From Planctomycetota bacterium (GTDB taxonomy: Bacteria; Planctomycetota; Phycisphaerae; Phycisphaerales; SM1A02), in NCBI GenBank assembly GCA_022562915.1, contig JADFOJ010000032.1:1-35703 (forward strand): a stretch of 35,703 bases of DNA, given 5' to 3'. A program made the translations under genes and the position numbers. The notes beneath the pieces are model-generated. The model saw nothing but the letters and a program-made list of their open reading frames with translations. It searched no databases and was not told the origin of the DNA. This document shows, piece after piece, positions 16,567 through 25,432 of this stretch. The stretch's first letter is position 1. Each line of letters starts with the position of its first letter.

Positions 16567-17718
16567 TTGAGCACCACCGAAGCCCAACCCAAGGCGGCCG
16601 TCGGGCTCGCCGGCGTGACCGTCGGCGACACCCGGATCTGCGCGGTCAACCAGACCCAGCTCCTCTATCGCGGCTACGAGATCGCCGACCTGGCGGCACA
16701 CGCGACGTTCGAAGAAGTCGCGTACCTGCTGCTGGAGGGCGAGAAGCCGACGCCTGCGGAACTCAGGACCTTCACGCAGGAGGTCGCGGCACTGCGGCCG
16801 ATTCCGGAGGGCCTCAAGGCATTGCTGCGCGAGATCGCCGGCGTCCCGCCCGGGGCGCATCCGATGGCGATCCTGCGGACGGGGGTCAGTTACCTGTCGC
16901 ACTTCGATCCGGATGCCGAGGACAACTCGCCGGCCGCCGGGCTTCGCAAGGCGAAGCGTCTGCTTGCGCAGATCCCCACGCTCATCGGCTACGGCCAGAT
17001 GGTGCGCGACAAAAAGGACCCCGTCGAGCCGGACCCCTCGCTCGACCATGCCGCCCACGCCCTGTGGTGCATGACCGGCGTGAAACCGGACGAGTTGAAC
17101 GCGAAGGTCATGGACCTCTCCCTGGTGTTGTACGCGGAGCACGACTTCAACGCGTCGACGTTCGCCGGTCGGGTCATCGCCTCGACCGAGGCTGACATGC
17201 ACTCGGCGGTCTGCGGCGGCATCGGCGCGCTCAAGGGGCCGCTGCACGGCGGCGCCAACGAGAAGGCCATGCAGATGCTCATGCTGATCGACACCCACCT
17301 CAAGGGCGGCGGCTCGATCGACGAGTGGATGCAGCAGGCCTTCGCCGAGAAGCGCAAGCTCATGGGCTTCGGCCACCGGGTGTACAAGCAGGGTGATCAC
17401 CGGGCGGGCATCCTGCGCGAGTCGGGACTCAAGATCGCCCAGAAGCAGGGCCCGGATTCCATGAAGTGGTTCGACATCGGTGACCGCGTCCAGCAGATCA
17501 TGCTCGAGCAGAAGAACATCCATCCCAACGTCGACTTCCCCTGCGGCATGACCTACTACGTCATGGGGATCCCGGTGGACCAGTACACGCCGCTGTTCGT
17601 CGTGAGCCGGATCACCGGGTGGTGCGCCCACATCCTGGAGCAGCACGCCGACAACCGGATCATTCGCCCGCTGGCCAGCTACGCCGGGGCCGGTCTGCGA
17701 CAATGGGGCGACACGTGA
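16567..17718 (+). CDS. prpC: 2-methylcitrate synthase / citrate synthase family
   Basis: 383 residues, the usual length for PrpC and type II-like small citrate synthases (about 370-390). Hallmarks seen are GPLHGGANEKAM (catalytic His), GFGHRVYK (second His), HPNVDFPCGMTYY (catalytic Asp) and NRIIRPLASY (substrate Arg). The best N-terminus (MSTTEAQPKAAVGLAGVTVG) uses a TTG start at 16567 with GGGAA 4-8 bases upstream. The enzyme condenses oxaloacetate with propionyl-CoA to 2-methylcitrate. Neighbouring prpB supports methylcitrate rather than citrate synthase, although small citrate synthases of this type often use both acyl-CoAs. prpD/acnD is not in the window. The stop overlaps the next gene's start. 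Confidence 0.85.
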   Translation: MSTTEAQPKAAVGLAGVTVGDTRICAVNQTQLLYRGYEIADLAAHATFEEVAYLLLEGEKPTPAELRTFTQEVAALRPIPEGLKALLREIAGVPPGAHPMAILRTGVSYLSHFDPDAEDNSPAAGLRKAKRLLAQIPTLIGYGQMVRDKKDPVEPDPSLDHAAHALWCMTGVKPDELNAKVMDLSLVLYAEHDFNASTFAGRVIASTEADMHSAVCGGIGALKGPLHGGANEKAMQMLMLIDTHLKGGGSIDEWMQQAFAEKRKLMGFGHRVYKQGDHRAGILRESGLKIAQKQGPDSMKWFDIGDRVQQIMLEQKNIHPNVDFPCGMTYYVMGIPVDQYTPLFVVSRITGWCAHILEQHADNRIIRPLASYAGAGLRQWGDT

Positions 17719-19439
17719 CGATGGTGCTTGCGATCGTCCTGGCGGTGGTCGCGGCACAGGATCCCTGGCTCGTCGTCCTGGGCGTCGCGCAGGACGGCGG
17801 CGCGCCGCAGGCCGGCTGCGTTCTACAGTGCTGTACCGGGACCGGTGCTCGCCGGCACGTCGCGTCCCTGGGCATCGTCGACCCCGTGTCCGGGGAGCGA
17901 TGGATCATCGACGCCACGCCGGACTTCGCGCAGCAGCTTCGCACACTCGACGAGATCGCACCGCGGCCGACCGGTCGGGGGAGCCCGGCCCTTGCCGGCA
18001 TCCTGTTGACGCACGCGCACATCGGGCACTACACCGGGCTCGTTCACCTTGGTCACGAGGTGATCGGCGCGCGCGGCGTACCCGTGTGGGCCATGCCCCG
18101 CATGCGCGAGTTCCTGTCGTCGAACGGGCCGTGGGACCAGCTCGTGAACTTCGGCAACATGTCGCTCGAACCGCTCGCCGCCGGCAAGCCCATCCGGCTC
18201 AACGAGAGACTCTCCGTGACGCCGATCCTCGTGCCGCACCGCGACGAGTACTCCGAGACCGTCGGTTTCCGGATCGACGGGCCGGGCCGGTCGGCGCTGT
18301 ACCTGCCGGACATCGACAAGTGGGACCGCTGGGACCGTTCCATCGAGGACCTGCTGGCCGAGGTCGACGTCGCCTGGCTCGACGGGACCTTCTACGCGGA
18401 CGGGGAGTTGTCAGGCCGATCGATGGCCCGGATCGGCCATCCGTTCATCGTCGAGAGCATGCGGCGGTTCAGTTCGCTGGCCGACACTGATCGTGACAAG
18501 GTGCACTTCATTCACTTGAACCACACCAACCCCGCGCTGCGCCCCGGGAGCGACGCCGCCGCGGCGATCCGGCGGGCCGGTTTCCACGTGGCCCGGGAGG
18601 GCGACCGGTTCGTTCTCGCGGCGGCGCCACCGGCCGCGCGCCCCGTCATACGTCCTGAGACGACGACACGTCCTGCGACGACGACACGCCCGACCACGCG
18701 CCCCGCCGGGCGGGTCGCAACGGGCTTTGACCGCGAAGGGTCAGACCCGCGCGCCATCGAGATCGCCGACCGCGTCATGACGCGTCTCGGCGGACGTCGC
18801 GCCTGGGACGAGACTCGCTACATCACATGGAGCTTCAACGGCCGCCGTCGTCACCTGTGGGACAAGCACACCGGTCGTCTGCGTCTTGAACGACGGGGAC
18901 CGCGCAGCGGCAAGATGTACGTGATCATCGTGGATCTCGACACGGGCGAGGGCCGCGCCTGGCGCGGCGGCGAACCCGTCACCGAGCCCGATGAGCTGGC
19001 GAGCATGCTCAAGGCCACCCGCAGCAACTGGATCAACGACGCGTACTGGCTGGTCATGCCGTACAAGCTCACCGACGCCGGCGTCACGCTCCGCGACCGC
19101 GGCCGAGGCGAAACCGCCGACGGCATGGCCGCCGATATCGTGGAGCTCACATTCCATGACGTCGGCGACACCCCCGACAACAAGTATCACGTCTGGGTCG
19201 GCCGCGACAGCGGCCTCGTCGAACAATGGGCGTTCTTCGGCTCGGCCCAGGACACGGAGCCCGCCTTCGTCTGCCCGTGGCGAGGCTGGACACGCTTCGG
19301 TCGGATCATGCTCTCCGGCGACCGTGGCGAGCTCGGCGGCCGCCCGTTCGAGCTCACCGACATCGATGTGTTCGACGAGTTGCCGGACGGTCGCTTCGAG
19401 CGCCCGGAGTGGATCCCCCGGGACATGCTCACGCCGTGA
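17715..19439 (+). CDS. PqqB-like metallo-beta-lactamase fold protein fused to a second beta-rich domain
   Basis: 574 residues from GTG 17715 (GTGA overlap with prpC). ATG at 17703 or 17721 are alternatives. A hydrophobic N-terminus (MVLAIVLAVVAA) looks like a signal peptide. The first domain (about 15-300) is an MBL fold of the PqqB-related type: VVLGVAQDGGAPQAGC, then THAHIGHYTG with H100, H102 and H105. The usual Asp of HxHxDH is Gly here. VPHRDEYSETVGF, DIDKWDRW and WLDGTFY follow. A Thr/Arg/Pro-rich linker (about 310-335) leads to a second domain of about 240 residues (RVMTRLGGRRAWDETRYITW...), resembling lipoprotein-sorting-type outer domains. PQQ synthesis is not implied, as no other pqq gene is near. 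The cluster suggests a hydrolase linked to acyl-CoA metabolism, but an exported location argues against a direct role. Confidence 0.7.
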   Translation: MTMVLAIVLAVVAAQDPWLVVLGVAQDGGAPQAGCVLQCCTGTGARRHVASLGIVDPVSGERWIIDATPDFAQQLRTLDEIAPRPTGRGSPALAGILLTHAHIGHYTGLVHLGHEVIGARGVPVWAMPRMREFLSSNGPWDQLVNFGNMSLEPLAAGKPIRLNERLSVTPILVPHRDEYSETVGFRIDGPGRSALYLPDIDKWDRWDRSIEDLLAEVDVAWLDGTFYADGELSGRSMARIGHPFIVESMRRFSSLADTDRDKVHFIHLNHTNPALRPGSDAAAAIRRAGFHVAREGDRFVLAAAPPAARPVIRPETTTRPATTTRPTTRPAGRVATGFDREGSDPRAIEIADRVMTRLGGRRAWDETRYITWSFNGRRRHLWDKHTGRLRLERRGPRSGKMYVIIVDLDTGEGRAWRGGEPVTEPDELASMLKATRSNWINDAYWLVMPYKLTDAGVTLRDRGRGETADGMAADIVELTFHDVGDTPDNKYHVWVGRDSGLVEQWAFFGSAQDTEPAFVCPWRGWTRFGRIMLSGDRGELGGRPFELTDIDVFDELPDGRFERPEWIPRDMLTP

Positions 19440-19451
19440 AGGGAGCACTCC

Positions 19452-20330
19452 ATGAATGAAGTCGGCAGCGTCGCGGTCATCGGCGCAGGCACCATGGGTT
19501 CCGGCATCGCGCTGGCGGCCGCCATCACGCCCGGCGGCGGGATCAGGGCCTACCAGGTCGACGTCAGCGCCGAGCAGCTCGAGCGGGCCCGGGCCTACCA
19601 CGACAAGACGCTCACCCGCAACGTGGACAAGGGCCGGATGACCCGGGCCGACGCGGACGCCGCCGCCGCCAGGATCAGCTACCACGAATCCATGGCCGAG
19701 ACCGCCGACGCCGACTGGGCGGTGGAAGCGATCGTCGAGGTCCTGGACCTGAAGAAGAAGGTCTTCGGCGAGATGAAGGCGACCTTCGGCCCCGACACCG
19801 TGCTGGCGACCAACACGTCGTCGATTTCCATTGCCAGCCTGGGCGAGTCCGTGGGTGATGCCGCCGGGCGCGTCATCGGCATGCATTTCTTCAACCCGGT
19901 ACCCGTCATGAAGCTCGTGGAGGTCATCAGGGCGCCGGCCACCAGCGAGCAGACGACCCGGCGCACCCTCGAACTCGCCAGGCGCATGGGCAAGACACCC
20001 GTTCCCGCCAACGACCGGGCCGGGTTCGTGAGTAACCGGGTGCTCATGCCGCTCATCAACGAAGCGTTCCACGCGTGGATGGACGGCGTCGCCGAGCCGG
20101 AGCACATCGATGAGATCATGACGCTCGGCTGCAACTTCCCGATGGGCCCGTTGCGCCTGGCGGACTACATCGGGCTCGACGTCTGCGTGAACATCATGAA
20201 CGTCATGCGCGACGGCCTCGGCAGCGACAAGTACGCGCCGTGCCCGAAGCTCGTCGAGCTCGTCGAGCAGGGCCGTCTCGGCGACAAGACCGGCCGCGGG
20301 GTCTTTGAGCACGGAAAGAGAAGAAAATAG
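19452..20330 (+). CDS. 3-hydroxyacyl-CoA (3-hydroxybutyryl-CoA) dehydrogenase
   Basis: 292 residues, the normal length for single-function enzymes of the Hbd/FadB2 family (about 280-290). The NAD-binding loop VIGAGTMGSGIA is at 8-19. ATNTSSISI and the catalytic-site stretch GMHFFNPVPVMKLVEVI are intact, followed by the C-terminal domain with NRVLMPLINEAFH and FPMGPLRLADYIGLDV. It oxidises L-3-hydroxyacyl-CoA to 3-ketoacyl-CoA with NAD in the cytoplasm. GGGAG is 7-11 bases upstream, and only 12 bases separate it from the MBL gene, so it is probably in the same operon. The last nine residues (VFEHGKRRK) and the stop come from the left arm of a palindromic element. The natural end (usually GRGFYEY-like) has been replaced, probably without harm. 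Confidence 0.88.
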   Translation: MNEVGSVAVIGAGTMGSGIALAAAITPGGGIRAYQVDVSAEQLERARAYHDKTLTRNVDKGRMTRADADAAAARISYHESMAETADADWAVEAIVEVLDLKKKVFGEMKATFGPDTVLATNTSSISIASLGESVGDAAGRVIGMHFFNPVPVMKLVEVIRAPATSEQTTRRTLELARRMGKTPVPANDRAGFVSNRVLMPLINEAFHAWMDGVAEPEHIDEIMTLGCNFPMGPLRLADYIGLDVCVNIMNVMRDGLGSDKYAPCPKLVELVEQGRLGDKTGRGVFEHGKRRK

Positions 20331-20433
20331 ACCGGGAGTATTTTTCGGCGGCGGCACCGCCCCGCACAGACAGCTTTGGTGTACGCCGAAAATTACTCCC
20401 GGTCTATTTTCTTCTCTTCCCGTGCTCGAAGAC
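20301..20433. repeat. Palindromic REP-like element with 50-bp arms
   Basis: Arms 20301-20350 and 20384-20433 are inverted copies with 47 of 50 positions matching, around a 33-base centre. The arm carries GTC TT(T/C) GAG CAC, so reading outward-in from either side gives the same peptide VFEHGKRRK and stop. It therefore ends the dehydrogenase gene on the plus strand and an open frame on the minus strand. The core AGACCGGGAGTA...TTTTCGGCG resembles AGACCGGGACTATTTTCTTT at 20626-20645 and CCGGTCTATTTTCT at 9430-9443. Such sets are typical of REP sequences moved by RAYT (Y1) transposases, but no such gene is in the window. Confidence 0.85.
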
Positions 20434-20595
20434 GCTACGAACCAGGGCCTCGTACATCTCCTGCCGTGACGGGAGGGTGTGCATGTACAGAGCGTACCCG
20501 TGCCCGGCGGCCGCCACGACCGAGTCTTGAGCGCGCAATTCGGTTCGCAGGTTCAGGCCGCTCGGGACGCTGCGGATGCGCTGGGGATGCTCCAA
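20404..20595 (-). pseudogene. Gene fragment, possibly the start of an Ada-type regulator
   Basis: A 63-residue minus-strand frame whose last nine residues (VFEHGKRRK) come from the palindromic element arm. Just before that, MHTLPSRQEMYEALVR (from ATG at 20484) resembles the N-terminus of Ada-type methylphosphotriester-binding regulators, which continue RDxxFEGxFF. The resemblance stops where the element begins. The upstream part has no recognised match. If correct, the element truncated an ada-like gene and the rest is gone. The match is short and made from memory, so the identity is tentative. That the frame is cut by the repeat is seen directly. Confidence 0.35.
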
Positions 20596-20596
20596 C

Positions 20597-20677
20597 GCGA
20601 CGAAGCGACAGAGGGATAAGAAAAAGAGACCGGGACTATTTTCTTTCCCGGAGTTCTCTGTCGGTCTACTTCGTCGC
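20597..20677. repeat. Second REP-like hairpin at the methyltransferase 3' end
   Basis: GCGACGAAG...CGACAGAG (20597-20613) is the inverse of 20656-20677, apart from a 5-base gap that holds the TAG stop and two further bases. The enclosed 42 bases contain AGACCGGGACTATTTTCTTT (20626-20645), the same core as the element at 20301-20433. On the minus strand the structure spans the last codons and stop of the methyltransferase gene. It may act as its terminator or a 3' RNA-stabilising hairpin. Confidence 0.65.
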
Positions 20678-21340
20678 GAAGACGATCAGGTGCGCCCCGA
20701 GCGACGGGAACACGTCGCCGAGCCGTTCGCACACCGCCCCGGCCAGCCGATGGCTCCGTGTCGAGACGAGCACGTGCGACGACGTCACGCGGCGGACCCG
20801 GAACCCGCACTCGCTCAGAAGTGCCGTGAGCGTGGCCCGGCTGTAGAAGTGGTAGTGGTACCGCTCCCACGCGAAGTACGGCATCCGGCCGAAGGGCATG
20901 ACCAGCCGGTTCACGGCAAAGAAGAGGTTGGGCGTGGTCAGTGCCAGCACGCCCCCGGGGGCGAGGATGCGGTGCAGCTGCTCCAGGAAACGGTCGTCGT
21001 GATAGATGTGCTCGATGATCTCGCCGGCGAAGATGACGTCGAACGCCATGCCGTCGGCGAAGTCGAAGTCCTCGTTGCAGTCGTGCCGAAAGAACGTGAC
21101 GCCCGGTCCCGGCGAGCGCTCGTGAAGGTCCAGCGCGAACTTGCGGTAGTCTCCGCCGGCGTCGAGATGGTCGAGCAGGCCGCCGCGGGCGTAGCCTATC
21201 TCGAGTACCGAGATGGGGCGCTCGGTCGTGTCAAGGCGCCCGTGATCCGCCAGCCAGGAATGAACCTTGCGGATCCGGCCGGGATCCGGAACCTCGAAAT
21301 CCGCGAACGTCGCTTGCCGTTCATCCATGTGCGGCATCAT
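20666..21340 (-). CDS. Class I SAM-dependent methyltransferase
   Basis: 224 residues. Motif I is VLEIGYARGGLLDHLDAGGD at about 45-64, the acidic motif II is ALDLHER, and DVIFAGEIIEHIYHDDRF gives the motif-IV-like acidic turn. LHRILAPGGVLALTTPN is the post-motif strand typical of Methyltransf_11/23 enzymes. The C-terminal part (HYHFYSRATLTALLSECGF) matches the same family, as seen in lipid, sugar or ubiquinone-type methylases. The substrate cannot be read from sequence. ATG at 21340 or 21328 (MDERQATF) may be the start, and neither has a ribosome site. A TATGAT at 21336-21341 would give a near-leaderless message for the second. The stop codon lies inside a REP-like hairpin. It is divergent from thpR. 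Confidence 0.82.
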   Translation of the reverse strand: MMPHMDERQATFADFEVPDPGRIRKVHSWLADHGRLDTTERPISVLEIGYARGGLLDHLDAGGDYRKFALDLHERSPGPGVTFFRHDCNEDFDFADGMAFDVIFAGEIIEHIYHDDRFLEQLHRILAPGGVLALTTPNLFFAVNRLVMPFGRMPYFAWERYHYHFYSRATLTALLSECGFRVRRVTSSHVLVSTRSHRLAGAVCERLGDVFPSLGAHLIVFATK

Positions 21341-21368
21341 ACGGAGACGCGGGCGTTACCCTGAGGCC

Positions 21369-21935
21369 ATGGCTGGCAACGCTCGGTCGGGGTCATCAAA
21401 GTCACTGCGGTTGTTCGTGGCCGTGTACCCACCCCGGCGGACGGCCCTCGCGCTGCTGGAGGCGATACCCGAGCTGGATCCGGCCTCTTGCCGGCTCGTC
21501 CGGCCGGAGCAGATCCACCTGACGCTTCACTTCATCGGCGACACGCCGCTGGTGCAACTGGGCGAGATCACGGAATCGATCCGGGCGTCGACCGGCGGCC
21601 TGGGGCCGTTCGCGCTGGCGCCGCAGGGGCTCATCACGCTGCCGCAGCGCGGCCGGCCAAGGCTCCTCGCCGCCCGGACGGATCGACCTGCCACCCTGAT
21701 GGAATTGCAACGCCGCCTGGCGGCACGGCTGGCCCGCCGTGTCCGGCGGCGCCCCGGTGACCGTTTTCGACCGCATCTGACGCTCTGCCGGTTCCGGTCG
21801 CCGGCGCCCGGACGGGCGATCGACATGCCGCTGGCGGTCGATCCCTTTGAGATCACGACACTCGAACTGATGCGCAGCACGCTCCGGTCGGATGGCGCGC
21901 ACCACGACACGGTGACCGTCTTCGAACTCAGCTGA
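21369..21935 (+). CDS. thpR: RNA 2',3'-cyclic phosphodiesterase (2H family)
   Basis: 188 residues, the usual size for ThpR/LigT. The two catalytic HxTx motifs are clear: HLTLHFIG (H50, T52) and HLTLCRF (H136, T138). The start segment RLFVAVYPP is the normal family opening (LRLFxAxxxP) and supports the ATG at 21369, preceded by GAGG. The enzyme opens 2',3'-cyclic phosphates on RNA ends and is cytoplasmic. The last 8 bases overlap the convergent HU gene. It stands alone on the plus strand and is divergent from the methyltransferase by 28 bases. Confidence 0.9.
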   Translation: MAGNARSGSSKSLRLFVAVYPPRRTALALLEAIPELDPASCRLVRPEQIHLTLHFIGDTPLVQLGEITESIRASTGGLGPFALAPQGLITLPQRGRPRLLAARTDRPATLMELQRRLAARLARRVRRRPGDRFRPHLTLCRFRSPAPGRAIDMPLAVDPFEITTLELMRSTLRSDGAHHDTVTVFELS

Positions 21936-22200
21936 GTGTGTCCTTGAGGCTCCGGCTCGGCTTGAAGGCCACGGTCTTCGACGCCTTGATCTGCAGCGGC
22001 TCTCCCGTGGAGGGGTTGACCCCGGTGCGCGCGGCGCGGAGCTTCCTCGAAAAAGTTCCGAAGCCGGAGATCGTCACCGTGTCTTTTTCCTTGATCCCCT
22101 CCGCGATGCACTTGATGACCGACTCGATCGCCTTGCTCGCCGCTGTCTTGGTCGATCCGAGATCCGAGGCAACCTTTTCGATGAGTTCGCCCTTGTTCAT
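21928..22200 (-). CDS. HU/IHF family DNA-binding protein
   Basis: 90 residues, exactly HU size. The opening MNKGELIEKVASDLGSTKTA and the core TISGFGTFSRKLRAARTGVN followed by NPSTGEP and AFKPSRSLK show the two-helix body and the DNA-clasping arm with its Pro of NP. AGGAG lies 9-13 bases upstream of the ATG. A TTGACA promoter is found 88 bases further upstream. HU binds and bends DNA as a dimer in the nucleoid and is usually abundant. HU rather than IHF is favoured by general features only. The 3' end overlaps thpR by 8 bases. Confidence 0.93.
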   Translation of the reverse strand: MNKGELIEKVASDLGSTKTAASKAIESVIKCIAEGIKEKDTVTISGFGTFSRKLRAARTGVNPSTGEPLQIKASKTVAFKPSRSLKDTLS

Positions 22201-22287
22201 GCGGAAAGCTCCTGTAGTCCGGTCTACTCCATCCGGTCAGCGGCGCCTCGCGCCCGGACGTGTCTGCATGTCACGTTCCTGTTGACG

Positions 22288-22315
22288 AATGTAGCAGCGC
22301 CGGAGGCGCTGTCAA
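22288..22315 (-). promoter_or_regulatory. Probable sigma-70-type promoter of the HU gene
   Basis: On the minus strand a perfect TTGACA (-35, 22310-22315) is followed after 16 bases by TACATT (-10, 22288-22293). The expected start lies about 80 bases upstream of the HU ATG. The spacer contains GCGCCTCCGGCGC, a GC-rich inverted repeat that could be a regulator site. Confidence 0.5.
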
Positions 22316-22351
22316 TTCACGTCCCGCGCGGACGCTGCTCCCCTGCGACGG

Positions 22352-22376
22352 TTTGGAAAAATACAACTTTTCCAAA
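22352..22376. promoter_or_regulatory. Perfect AT-rich 9-bp palindrome between divergent genes
   Basis: TTTGGAAAA-ATACAAC-TTTTCCAAA is a perfect inverted repeat with a 7-base centre in an otherwise GC-rich region. It lies 37 bases upstream of the -35 box of HU and 23 bases before the GTG of the dehydrogenase gene. The shape fits an operator for a dimeric repressor controlling either side. As RNA it would be a weak hairpin without a T-run, so a terminator is less likely. Confidence 0.45.
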
Positions 22377-22399
22377 AAACATTCGCGAGGCGCGGTACG

Positions 22400-24717
<2,318 letters not shown>

Positions 24718-24847
24718 GACGTACCTTATCGGTCTGCCGAAGCGCAGCCGCGGCAGCCAAAACGCGTCTGCAATCGACCCGGGTCAAGTCGCCGAATCAT
24801 CCGGCCGATGCGATGCTGTCTGCCACTCTCAGGGGAAGGGAAGAAAC

Positions 24848-25363
24848 ATGCAGCGCATCGTGAAGCGTACGTTGGCGGTCGGCCTTGGTCTCGGCCTGGT
24901 GGTCTCCATGGCGGGTTGCTCGACCGCGGCGAACAACTGGCATTTCACGGATTCCCAGGGCGAGGTTCGCGAACTCTCGGACTACAAGGGTCAGATCGTC
25001 GTGATCAACTTCTCGAACACCTGGTGCGAGCCGTGCCAGGACGCCGCGGACCTCATGCAGGACCTGCAGGAGCAGTTCGGGCGGCACAACGTGAAGGTGA
25101 TGATGATCAGCTCGTGGGAGCGGGGCGATCCGCAGAGGTGGATGCACGATCGCGGCTACACCTACGGAGTCATGCTTCACGGCACGGACATCGCCCGGCA
25201 GTATGAGGTCGACCAGCTTCCGTCGTTCGTGGTGGTCGGCGTCGATGGACGCGTGATCTATCGCCATGACGGCCTCTCCAAGAGCACGCCGGCAAAGATC
25301 ACCAAGGTCGTCGAGAAGCACCTGCGCAAGCACAGCAAGACCTACGCACAGCACAGCGGCTAG
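24848..25363 (+). CDS. Thioredoxin-like (TlpA/AhpC-TSA type) lipoprotein
   Basis: 171 residues. The ATG at 24848 follows a GGGGAAGGGAAG purine tract. A lipoprotein signal ends in VVSMAGC (lipidated C24). The thioredoxin fold shows IVVINFSNTWCEPCQDAADL with the redox pair C60 and C63 (WCEPC), and the cis-Pro segment QLPSFVVVGVDGRVIYRH. It is probably a membrane-tethered thiol-disulfide reductase in the periplasm. The partner is unknown and no cytochrome c maturation gene is close. The 130 bases upstream contain no gene. The TAG stop lies inside an 11-bp inverted repeat. Confidence 0.87.
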   Translation: MQRIVKRTLAVGLGLGLVVSMAGCSTAANNWHFTDSQGEVRELSDYKGQIVVINFSNTWCEPCQDAADLMQDLQEQFGRHNVKVMMISSWERGDPQRWMHDRGYTYGVMLHGTDIARQYEVDQLPSFVVVGVDGRVIYRHDGLSKSTPAKITKVVEKHLRKHSKTYAQHSG

Positions 25364-25395
25364 CAGCCCGAACGACTTCTTCAACGGGCTGCTAG
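25360..25395. repeat. 11-bp perfect inverted repeat covering a stop codon
   Basis: CTAGCAGCCCG (25360-25370) pairs exactly with CGGGCTGCTAG (25385-25395) around a 14-base loop. The left TAG (25361-25363) is the stop of the thioredoxin-like gene. The right TAG starts the next repeat arm. There is no T-run after the stem, so a classical terminator is not favoured. It may be a REP-type hairpin protecting the 3' end. Confidence 0.75.
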
Positions 25396-25429
25396 AGCAC
25401 CTTCAGTCCAGTTGTAGCGTTCTGAGTGG
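25393..25429. repeat. Single arm related to the 8768-8929 palindrome
   Basis: 37 bases, TAGAGCACCTTCAGTCCAGT..., match the left arm at 8768-8804 at 31 of 37 positions, including the run TGTAGCGTTCTGAGTG. There is no opposing arm here, so it is a solo or half copy. It ends 3 bases before the stop codon of the leftward permease gene. Confidence 0.75.
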
Positions 25430-25432
25430 TCG

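Noticed and set aside
24735-24770. Terminator after enolase
   Set aside because: A 6-bp stem (CTGCCG/CGGCAG) exists but there is no T-run, and the stem is of a size expected by chance in GC-rich DNA.
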